Notes under the pieces: generated by a model
Seen by the model: only the letters and a program-made list of their open reading frames with translations
What the model was told of the DNA's origin: nothing
Database searches by the model: none
Source of the DNA: Mesocentrotus franciscanus
Lineage: Eukaryota > Echinodermata > Echinoidea > Camarodonta > Strongylocentrotidae
NCBI GenBank assembly: GCA_037976565.1
Contig: CP137668.1
Location: 30,085,373 to 30,149,372, forward strand
Direction of reading: 5' to 3'
Length of the DNA stretch: 64,000 nucleotides
Part shown: positions 1-12,100 of the stretch, piece by piece
Layout of the letters: each line of letters starts with the position of its first letter
Numbering within the stretch: the first letter of the stretch is position 1
Program-made: the position numbers and the translations under genes

Positions 1-120
1 CCTGTATGGAGTTGTCCACAAACATTGGTTCTGTCCACGTGACTATGACCGAAGGCTGTGAGCTGAGAATGAATACACTGAACGAATCGGGGCATTCAAC
101 AAATCCTGGGGCCTCACCAT
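1..120 (-). CDS. HYR domain 9 exon, partial at window edge
   Basis: The exon starts at 120 after acceptor CTCTCTTTCAG, entered in phase 1 through a GAT (Asp) codon, and runs off the window. The 40 visible codons read DGEAPGFVECPDS, then PSVIVTWTEPMFVDNS. The acidic linker, CP motif and W-x-x-P...DNS match the first half of an HYR module. The gene therefore continues to the left. Its polypyrimidine tract is a (CT)n microsatellite. Confidence 0.85.
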
Positions 121-3100
121 CTGAAAGAGAGAGATAAAGAGAGAGAGAGAGAGAGAGAGAGGAATGTCACATGGTGCAACCTGCTTCAGCATAGATTTAG
201 CAATACAGAAAGATCATTTTGGTTTCCTTTGAACAATGTTCAACATCGAAACCCATACTTAAAGACCATCTACTTCACGTAAAGCACACTGTTCTTATTT
301 CCAAGAGAGGGCCTGTATATACATGTTTCACTGTCAATCATTTGTGTAATATATATTAGATCTTTAGATATTGAGCATGCTTCCAGAGGCCACATACACA
401 CTCGGTCACACATCCTATTGTAAATCTGAGCAGGGCGATTGAAAACTGAAATCAAAGGTCAGCATCTTTACACGACCAACCATGCAGCCAGCAACAATGT
501 TATCCAAACAATTGCTCATGTTTTCAGGTCATTGTTTGATTGTTAAATTCTATTGCATCGGAATAAAGTGTAGAAAAGGAGAACCTGTGTCTATACTTAA
601 GGTAGAAACAGACAGTCATTTTTCATTGGAACACATTAAATTCTTGGGCAGGATTCTTCATTCAAAACAAGGAAGCTGGGGCTAACTTTCCCCTTGAACC
701 CAAAGCAGTTTAGTGTAACCTTTCAGTAGCATTTTAATGTTATCATTTGATCCAGAATGTTCTAAATTACAAATTGTACATGTGAAAAATGTGTAAAAAT
801 CACAAGAAAACTTTTCTGTTGCAGTATATTGTATCATTTTTTAACAAAAAAAATAATCATCGAAGCCTCTAAATTGGCAAGGTACAGAGAAATTTATAAT
901 CACTAATTTTTGTGTACAAAGTGGCAATTTCTTGTTGATTTGTGGTTATTTTCCTTCACACTGTTTCATATAATGTACATTTGAAGAAAAAAAATGAATA
1001 AATGACTTGAGAATACACAGAAATTGCTGCCACTTTGAGTAGGAAAAGCTGATTTATTTAGAGCTGTAGAAAGATCTGAACTGCTATGGCTGAACTACTC
1101 ACCAATCACTAAGACGTTGAATCTACAGAATGCTACATTGCCATGGATATCTCGAGCTTGGTACACCACATCATACGATCCGATGTCAAGACGCTGATTC
1201 CTCGCATAGTTGGATGTTATGGTAGGGGTCCCAGAGTTGTCTGTAGCAGTGATATCACCCCAGTCGACTACGGCTGAGTTGGTGTTTGCGTCCGAGTTAA
1301 ATCTCACTTGACTCGTCGGACAGTTGGTGAATTCAGGCACATCATCGTCGACTAGAATAATGGAGAATATTGAATGGAAATATCAATGTTCTAAATTGAA
1401 AGGAATATCCAAAATAGCATCCATATCATAAAATTAAATTGCAAAATCTGTTGACATTAATTTTCGACTCTATTACATGACATGAAGATATGATGCCTAT
1501 ACTGAAATGTATATGCAAAAACATTGTTTTACAATGGTATTTGTGTATTCTTTATTGTAGTCTCTCTTCTTTTGCTCATTTAAGCAATCAAAAGCTAGTA
1601 AAGCATGCTTTGGGCATTGCCATGCATACAATTTTATTGAATTTTCCTGTGCAGATCTATGCCCCCAGCCTGCATACGTTTATGTTAATCATATCCTGCA
1701 CATCGATTGCTGTTTTTTTTTTAATGAAATGTTTAACAGATTGAAATTGAACAAAATATTAGTATATACCGATCACAGTGATGTAGAACTCGCATGTTCC
1801 AGTATTACCGGAGTCATCAGTAGCTGTATAGACCACAGGCCAAGTACCCCCCGAGAAGAGCTGAGAGGCTGGAGGGTTGTTAGTCTCGATGGGATCCTTG
1901 CCTGAGTTATCACTAACAGTAGGTCGTGTCCAAGATACAAGTTTGGTGTTAGTTCCAACTTCTGCCATTTCTGTAATGTTCATGGGACACATTGACCACA
2001 CTGGTTTCTCCGTGTCTGTGTAAAACAAGGTTGAATCAAAGACATTGGGCCATTATTCATTAAGCTAACAGAAGCTATAGCACTTGATATAGCAAAGCTA
2101 AGCTAATGTTTCCAAGTGACTAGCATGCAATTGCTTTCTTGTTTATGAAGTCTATGCATTTATCATCAAAAATAACTCTACTTCATTTCATGCAAGCTCC
2201 CCTTATTTGACATGTAGCTAGGCTTTTCCTACACTTTCAATCACTTTCAATCATCAAATGTCCCAAGACTATATGCCACTCCTCTGTGCGTTTCTCCATG
2301 CAGTATTACTGTAAATGTATTGTGATTGTAATCGCCTATTTTACTGCTTGATCATACTACGTAATGCTACAAGCCAAGCAGAAATAAATAAAATGAAATT
2401 TTGATAAATAAACAAAGAAGATTATTTGTTACTTTTGCATCTTAATTAGTGACTTCATGGACCCCTGGGTTTACTCTCTGTGCGGTACATTATCACACAT
2501 GTCAATCTGGATGGATAGAGCTATTATTCACAACTTTAGCATGTCTTTGATTTTGAGCTTTCACCAAAACAAGCGATTTCTAGTTCATGAATTCTACCCA
2601 TTCCACTCCTTTCATCTACAAAGTAACATGTATCTGAGCAGCATTAGCCTAAAACAGTAATCCAGCAAATTGTAAGATAAAGAGATTACAGTAATATAGT
2701 TATCATTTGTAAATTAATTAAATCATATACAAAACAACCAACCTTGATTAACAATGTTTACATGGGCGTTTTCAAGAGAGAGAGAGAGAGGGGGCACGTA
2801 CAGTATTGGGTGTCCCCTATACCTTTGGAGCATCAGCTTTTTAAAAGTGTGATTGGGCTAGTATATATATATAAACATAAATCCAACCACTATAGTTGTT
2901 TTCACTATATTTGTGGGAAATCATTTATGGATTTTTTGCCTCTGCATGTTTTTTTATGAGAAAGGTGAATAAATTTAATTTAATTCAATTCAATTCACTA
3001 TACAGTTACATTCATATCAGTTAAATACATTTCAATTCAATTAAAGTCAGTTCAAATTGAATTGAATCAAATTAAATTCAATATTGAATCGAATCAAATT

Positions 3101-6100
3101 GAATTCAATAGATTCCGTCTAAGGGGGCAAAGCTTAAATAACCCCATTTATGTACTGCTTTTGGTGCGTGCTGCTTTTTGTCTCGTAAATTCGTCTATGG
3201 ATTTCACGCACTGCTTCTCACTCACCTACAACATCAACAGTGAATGTGCAAATCCCTATGTTACCCCGCTCATCTTGCGCCGTTAAGGTGACGGTTATCG
3301 GGTCGGCATCGTACTGCATATTGGCAATCATTGACCCGTGGGAGCTGGTGTTCTGCAGTATGAGAATCATTATAACAAAAATTAACATTGACTTTTAATT
3401 AAAATTTCCCTGGTATTTTGCTGTTTCTGCAATAAAAAAATAAAAAAATAAAACAAATTTAATTTGTTTATTTGGTATTATTTCAACAGAGTAGCCCTGT
3501 CAGTGGTTAAAATATTGTTATACTGTGGAGGCTCTAGCTGCATTACATAAACAAGAAAGAAGAAATACATTTATACATGGTGTCATGATAATGTAATATT
3601 ATTTTGGTGTTCTGCAATAACATAAAATAAAAACTTTACAACTGACTTTTAATTAAGTTATATAAGTCATTTGGACCTAATCCAATCCAATCCAGTCCAA
3701 TCCGGGAATTTGTAGAACGTCAATATCTAGTTATTAAATGTGCTGACGAGACTGAAAAATGAATACTGCATATGGCGCCCATGATTCACCTGGGAAAGAC
3801 TGGGGTAGTGCCTAATGTGGAATATAAATGTTTTAAGCTGATTTTTGGAAGAAAGCAGCAGAACAGAGGTATTGAGGAAGACTGTTCCACAACCTAGGCA
3901 CAAGAGAAGCGAATGGTCTATTGCTGATCACAAGTGAGCTCAAGGATGATGGGAGGGGGGTCAGCACGTACGTCTGAGAGGTACAAAGAGCAAATCCGTG
4001 CACTGCTTTCCATGATTTTTTAAATTTTATTCTTTGTTTTTTAGGAAGACAGTGTAGGGGTTATTGTGGTCGAACTACTCTCTGTTTCTTTAAAGATACG
4101 TGCTGACAGCATTCTGAGCAGACTGTAATTGCTTCAGAGGATGCTGCATTATTCCAGAAAGCAAAGCATTTCCACTAGCTGTCTGACCGTGATTTTTTTA
4201 AGGCATGTATTACGGCAGCCGCCTCATATGATATTGCCTTCCTGAAACTCCAGTTTTCTATCTGGGCATATATACTCTGAAACATTTTCTTTACCTGCGT
4301 ATCCATTCTCATTGTGCTATCTAACACTGGCAAGAACGATGAAGAAGTGGAGATATCTGAATCTGCTACTTGTATTTGATTAACATGAACTTTGGGCTGA
4401 TTATTTCTAGATGTAAATTTTCTTTTAGATGTAAGATGTAAAACGGTTACATGTAATGCCCACTGTAGGGCAGTAATTAAAAGTCATATCATTTTCCAAA
4501 GAATTAATTTCCTTCTGGCTCCTAACTGAAAATATTATTTTAGTCATATCCTAAAGTTTTTTTGTACTTTTTATTTCTTATTAGGGTTCTCACAAAAAAC
4601 CTAGGATTGCATGAAAAAGAGTAAACAATACAGAACATCTTGGAATAGCATTCCCCAAATATGGCATTATGTATCCCTTCCATCCATGGGTTCGGAGAGG
4701 TTAGATATCCGCAGACTTTCGAAACAGTCGATAACTTGAATAAATTTCAGAAATTTTTGACAATATTAGGAAAAGACATTTTTTAATGATTAGCGTTAAT
4801 CGATCTATATATTTTTTAAAGGCAACAATGACAAAATTAATTTTTATCAAGTTATTAAATGTTTTTTGTTGTTAAATAATCGTCTTTGTTTATTTGTCAA
4901 TATTTCATTTTATTAATTTCCGCATGGTTGGTAACATTACGTAGTATCAAGATGAGACATTATCAGTAGACTTAATTATAAAGGCGATTACAATCGCAAT
5001 ACATTTACAGTAATACTGCATGGAGAAACGCACAGAGGTGTGGCATATATTATCCTATTAGGCTTGGGACATGTAAACTTTTCCGACTTGAATGATTTCA
5101 GAAGGGTACACAATCCCCCCGTGGCCGGCCCCATCCTACACCCTTTCCACTTGAATGATTTCAGAAGGGAACACAATCCCCCTATCCTACACCCTTCCGG
5201 CTTGAATGATTTCAAAATGGACCACAATCCCCGGTCCTACACACTTCCGACTTGAATGATTTCAAAAGAGAACACAATCCCCATCCTACACCCTTCAGAC
5301 TTGAATAATTTCAGAAGGGAACACAATCCCCCGATCCTACACCCTTCCGGCTTGAATGATTTCAAAATGGACCACAATCCCCGGTCCTACACACTTCCGA
5401 CTTGAATGATTTCAAAAGAGAACACAACCCCCATCCTACACCCTTCAGACTTGAATGATTTCAGAAGGGAACACAATCCCCCATCCTACACCCTTCCGAC
5501 TTGAATGATTTCAGAAGGGAACACCATCCCCCATCCTACACTCTTCCGACTTGAATGAATTAATTGAAAAGGAACACAATCCCGGCCCGATCCTACACCC
5601 TTCCGACTTGAATGATTTAAAATGGAACACAATCCCCGATCCTACACACTTCCGACTTGAATGATTTCAAAATGGAACACAATCCCCGATCCTACACACT
5701 TCCGACTTGAATGATTTCAAAATGGACCACAATCCCCGGTCCTACACCCTTCCGACTTGAATGATTTCAGAAGGGAACACCATCCCCCATCCTACACTCT
5801 TCCGACTTGAATGAATTAATTGAAAAAGGAACACAATCCCGGCCCGATCCTACACCCTTCCGACTTGAATGATTTAAAAATGGAACACAATCCCCGATCC
5901 TACACACTTCCGACTTGAATGATTTCAAAATGGAACATAATCCCCGATCCTACACACTTCCGACTTGAATGATTTCAAAATGGAACACAATCCCCGATCC
6001 TACACACTTCCGACTTGAATGATTTCAAAATGGAACACAATCCCCGATCCTACACACTTCAGACTTGAATGATTTCAAAATGGAACATAATCCCCGATCC

Positions 6101-9100
6101 TACACACTTCCGACTTGAATGATTTCAAAATGGAACACAATCCCCGATCCTACACACTTCCGACTTGAATGATTTCAAAATGGAACACAATCCCCGATCC
6201 TACACACTTCAGACTTGAATGATTTCAAAAGGGACAGGACACCAGGGGCCCAGTGAGGTCAAACGTAGTAGCTGAAAAGGACTAGAATAGAAATAGAATG
6301 GTCTTCTTACCACTAGCGCCGAGACACTTGTATAGTCATCAGCAATAACTACATCTGGCCATGTGACTGTGGCAACCCTTTGACCAGTTGCTGTTTCTTG
6401 ACTGACATCGGGGCAGGTCAGCTCTGGTGCAACATCATCTGAACAGAGAGGGAATTAAGTGGTATCAATTTAAATTAAGACTACATTTATGGGGAATCCT
6501 ACATATGTAACATGTTGAACTGGATGAAGAAGGAATATAAACTTCTGCCACAAACAAATAGAAATACCGTATATGATTTCATACTAAAGTGGACTTGCGT
6601 ATTAAACCAATCAATACAAATCAAGTGTTCAAACCAACGTTTTGAAGGCCAGTAAACATGATACATATGCTGTATTTCTTAAAATGGCACAAATAAGGGA
6701 GATCTCGGTCCATATTGGTAACTAGATGGAACTTCGACTGCGCGCAGTCGAAAATGATGCCTCCGCCATAAAGTGATTTTACAAACCAAAAACGGAAGCA
6801 ATTTTTAATATTCAAGTTTGATAGTAATCTAATAACGGGTTCTCAGAATATCGTGATTACAAGCTATTTTTCGTATACATTGCTCTGCAAGAAAAATTCC
6901 TGTCCTGAGTTTGATAGTAATCCATCTGTCGGTTCTAATTATAATGCGTTCACAATCTATTTATATGCATACATAATGAGCCCCATGACCTTTGACCTTT
7001 GATCTCATGACCCTAAAATCTATTCAGTTCATTGGCTCTGCGAGATATTAAACATGTCTTGAGTTTGATGGTAATCTGTCTATCGGTTCTCAAGATAATG
7101 CGATCACAAGCTATTTTTTAATACATAATAAGCCCCACGACTTTTGACGTTTGACCTCATGACCCTAAAATTTAATCAGTTCATTGGCTCTGCAAGATAC
7201 ATACATGTCTCGAGTTTGATGGTAATCCGTCCACCAGTTGTAATGATAGTGTGATCACAAGCTGTTTTTGCATACATAATGAGCCCCGTGACCTTTGACC
7301 TTTAACCTCGTGACCCCAAAATCTAATTAGACCTAGTTCATTGGCTTTGCAAGATACATATAAATGCCCCAAGTTTGGCGGGAATCCATCAATCGGTTCT
7401 TGAGATAACGCGATCACAAGCTATTTTGCATACATAATAAGCCCTGTGACCTTTGACCTCGTGACTCCAAAATCTAATCAGTTCATTGGCTTTGCAAGAT
7501 ACATACACGACCCAAGTTTGGCGGGAATCCATCAATCGGTTCTTGAGATAACGCGATAACGAGAACGGGACGTGCGGACGGACGGACAACCAGAAAACAT
7601 AATGCCTCCGGCTACTTTGTAGCGGAGGCATAAAAACCTACCTGAAGTGAGTTATGTTGGAAAAGATATTAATGATAGTTGCATGGAGGGTTGCACGCTT
7701 TAAATATGACTGCAACAAGAAGCCTAAAGTGTTTATCATACGTACATCGGACATTTACGAGGAAGGTACACGTAAAAGAATTTCCGTAAGCATCGGCAGC
7801 CGTGACAGTCACTGTGTCATTTTGCCCAGCCACTGATGCCTGGAATGTTGCCCCAGACTCCGGGCTCGAGGTAACAGTGACACCCCCGGAGTTGTCAGTT
7901 GCATTTGGTGGCGGCCAAGTTACAACTTGGTTAGTCATATCCTGGGTCACTCGAATATCGATATTGGATGGGCATTGAAGCATCGGATCATCAGCATCCT
8001 CTGAAAAGAAGGAAATTGTCATATGATTTTGTTTAGTTATCACCTTATAATCATTTCCACGCTCCCTTGTCCCAAATTATTGGACTCAACAGGACTCCAT
8101 ATTTGCCATACAATACTAGTATTTAATATCTTGTAATGATTTGTTTTAAATAGTTTTATTTATTATTTGTACCGCCTCATAATTATTTCAAAACTCGCTT
8201 GTCAAGAACGATTGAACTCTCTAGGGCTCTACAATTTTTGCCAATATCATTATTCTGCTGACAATAAATGTTTGGATATATAGGATTCCTCTTGTTTATA
8301 GTGAAGTTAAATAAATTTCCTTTATGATATGATTGAGTTATGAAATCTTACTTATTCTGAATTACAACCTCTGACATCATTCAACATGAACACAGTCTGA
8401 TGGAGCAACGTTTAGATGGGAAATAGGATTGTAAGATGCTGAGGTTAAATTTGAAACTTTGAGTACAATATGCTAATATTCCAAGGGATTTTGTGAAACA
8501 ATCAATTGTTAATTTCAGAGGAGATATGACATGGTAACTAACCCCTGACAGATATGGTGAAGGTACAGTCTGCCATGTTGTTGACGACATCTGTAGCAAC
8601 GTAGGACACAGCTGTGTCCATTCCGACTGTAAACATGAAGCCTGGTTCATGAGAGACTTGAACGGTGAAGCTAGAATTGTCGGTAATATTCGGGGCTACC
8701 CATGAAACGGGTACCATGGACTGTCCAGCAGTGACCCAGTGAGTGAAGTTTTGAGGACAACCGACGATGACGGGTTTATCGTTGTCTTCCACCACTGCAA
8801 AAGATATTTTCAAAGGAGTTAACTCAACTGACAGCTTAGGAAAAAAATTACATTAAAGAGTGTAAAAAAAATGATTCCATGGGACGAAGGCTCATGGGAC
8901 GAAGGCTTCATTTTGATCCAATCATTTACTTTCCGGATCAATTCTACAAATAAGCTCCTTAATCTGCACAAGATGTAGCTCTCTTACGACAACTGGTGGA
9001 TGTGGGGGGGGTGGGGCACAACTGGCTTATGCCCCCCTTGAAATCCAAAGCGGCATACCTTCAGTACACAAGTCTACAAGGGTGGGGTGGAAAAATCTCT

Positions 9101-12100
9101 GACAAATAAGAAATAACAAGTTTGCATATTTGCTGGTGCCTATATCTCAGTAAGGGGGGATACGAACACAAAGGGCAGGCAGTAGGGGGGGGGGGGGTGG
9201 GGCAAGATTTTGGTGGACAATTAGGTCTTCAAAAATTTAGAACAACACGGTTACTTTTCATTGTCTTGGAATCGATTACCTATTAATGTCAGATTAAAAA
9301 GGTTTAAAAACAGGTTTCGGAATTCTGTTACAACACATTTGTTGAACAAATCATGAATGAAAAGTCAATGAAAATATTATCAGTGTGTATATTGTAAGAC
9401 ATTGTTATTTTTTTATTATCATTTTTTTTGTTGTATTTTTATATTTCTCTTCTTGTATTTGTAAATCACTTTATGAAATGTATTGCTGTTGGTAAATATA
9501 TCAAATGTGGCAATATGGTTGGGTCTTAAAGATTGGTGGGCATAGGCCAGCTGGAGTAGTGCCTTGTTTCATATCCACCACTAACGCATGTATGGGTACA
9601 ATAATACTCACCATTTATAGTAACTGTAAACATGCAGTATGCCGCGTTAAAGTTTCCATCCATAGCGGAGTACAGCACCTGAGTGGAACCTACGGTAAAG
9701 TTTGAGCCGGATTCCTTTGACTGCTGTATATCGAGATCAGCACCACTTACTGCGTCGTTGAACACTGGCTCGTTCCATGTGACCGGTGCCTGTGCTGTCC
9801 CTGTGGGCTCAGTGACTGTCACATCCCCAGGACAAGACACAACGTCTGGTGCTATTTCGTCGGCATTTACTGATGGATAAAGACATGTTTTCGCACATTT
9901 TAGATTAGCAGCAAGAGATTAGCAGCACGGAATAGATTACCTTGTGAATTACGCTGTAGTTTGTCAGTTGAATCATTTAAGAAGCATCTTAAAACATACC
10001 CATTTACATTGTAATTAACTGCATTATATTTTCTATAATATGTATTGTTGAGTTTTAATTCATTGATGATTGATTTATTTGTTGTGCAAAGCGCTTTGAT
10101 CAGTTCTAAATTAGATATAGCGCTATAAAAGAAACAATTTATTATTATTATTATTATTATTATTACTTCCTAAAAGCCGATCTTGTTTAAACACTATATC
10201 TTATTCTTCTTTGTAATGTAAAAGTGCTTTGTTCTAAAATGCATTTTCTGTGTTTCAAGAAGATACATAAGCATGAACTTTTGTTGAGGTCTAGACTAAA
10301 TAACTTCGGAATCCTTTATTTACGAGGAAACGGAATTAGGTTTTGGTGAAATTCATAAACTTTCAAATACATCTATTCAAAATATTAATTCAATAAATAA
10401 GTAAATAACTAACTAAATGAATACAGGAATGAATTAATATTTTGAATAGATGTATTTGAATGTTTGTGAATTTCACCAAAACCTAATTCCGTTTCCTGAA
10501 CTGTCGGTGAGGTCTAGACTAAATAACTTCGGAATCCTATATTTACGAGGAAACGGAATGAGGTTTTGGTGAAATTCACAAACTTTCAAATACATCTAGG
10601 CCCTATTCAAAATAATAATTCATTCCTTTATTCATTTAGTTAGTTAGTAATTTACTTATTTATTTAGTCATTCATTTTTTCAACTAATTCATTTTTTAAA
10701 AATCTATTCATCTATCTATTTTTACATCTACTATATAATTTATTTATTTACTCATTTAGCTAAAAAAAACAAAGTAGGTAAATTATGTAGGGTTATAGTC
10801 TATGCAACGTCATCTAATATTTATACCCTGAAACTGTACCATGATATTATTCCAAAGTATCTGAAATACTTCTTCTTCCTCATTGAAATGTGCTAAACTG
10901 AATACAATTTTCAGAGGACCATGGTGGATATCAACAAGTACAAACACTGGATATGCACATACTTGTGATTTTGATGTAAAAAAAGCATTTGGAGCTCCTG
11001 CCATCATTATCTGTGAATTTGTAGGTGACTTTGGTCGTGCCTTCGCTAAACATGTCACCCGGACTATAGTTGCTGGTGGTTGTAATAGGCTCTGTTCCTG
11101 TGGCACTTGGCGCTGACCAGGTAACTGCACTAGGTACTTCAGACGGTGCGACCTCTACTATTTGATCTCCTGGACAGTTTGTTGTTTCTGGTGAACCGTC
11201 AGCTAATGATATGAATGATAGGAAATAATACTGATTGAGTATTTACTACTACTAAGTTTCTTTTCACATACATGTATGTAACAGGCTTACTTTTCATTTC
11301 TTTTCTCTAGTTGATGAGACACACATTTCTTAATAATATACGACTAAAAATAACATGAAATCCAGAGTAAATCTTTAAAAAAAGAATCACTGAAATTATC
11401 TCTGAATGAACAGTTTCAAAACTGTCAAAACGGTAAGCGCTTGCTTCAATATTGTATTCAATTCCCGCAGTTCCCAGTTAGTTGTCATTTTTTTGTCAAA
11501 TAAGTTTGTTCATAAAATTCTTTGTTTGCTCTAGTTTCAAGAAATTTAGTTTGTCTAGGAAATTGATTACATAACTTAAAGAGAATAAGTATTAATCAGG
11601 GTGTGTGATCTTATAGGAACCCAATGGAAATGACCTACTTCAACTCGTTAGTCTTTATGGCTTAATTATCCCGTCAAAGTACAATTTCTTCCATTATTAT
11701 AACAAACCCATATCTCAAACTTAACATAGGCCTACATTTATATCTACTTGACAAATTATATCAAATCAAATCATATAACAACAATTTTTTTGCTGAATTT
11801 GTACGCTCAATATCCATCACAAGAAATGAGATATACAGAAGCGTCTCATAAAAGAAACGTTTCTAGCAAGGATTCTTGTGAATAACTTACGTACGACCTG
11901 GACGGTAAATGTTTCGGTTGCGGTCAACGTGGCATTGTAGTGGGCGGTAACTGTCACACTGGTATTGCCTAGAGGAAAGTATGACCCAGGACTAGGTGAT
12001 GATGTCAGCGTGACACCACCCGAGGTATCATTGACAGTCAGTACCCAACTTGGTGTTTGGGAATTGTTAAAAGTTAAAACATCAAAGTCCATCGAGAAGG

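Larger units (their letters stand above)
3353..6310. other. Phase-0 intron splitting HYR domain 6
   Basis: A 2.96 kb intron. The first 1.6 kb (3,353-4,980) is AT-rich with no recognised gene. It then holds the second arm of the inverted pair and about 1.15 kb of 50-bp minisatellite. Confidence 0.75.
9870..10962. other. Intron between HYR domains 2 and 3
   Basis: Contains a LINE 3' end (9,916-10,165) and a nested inverted/direct repeat (10,286-10,598), followed by AT-rich TTTA/ATTT sequence to 10,770. Confidence 0.7.

Noticed and set aside
5081..6232. CRISPR-like array
   Set aside because: Units are contiguous 50-bp tandem copies with no unique spacers, and the genome is clearly eukaryotic.
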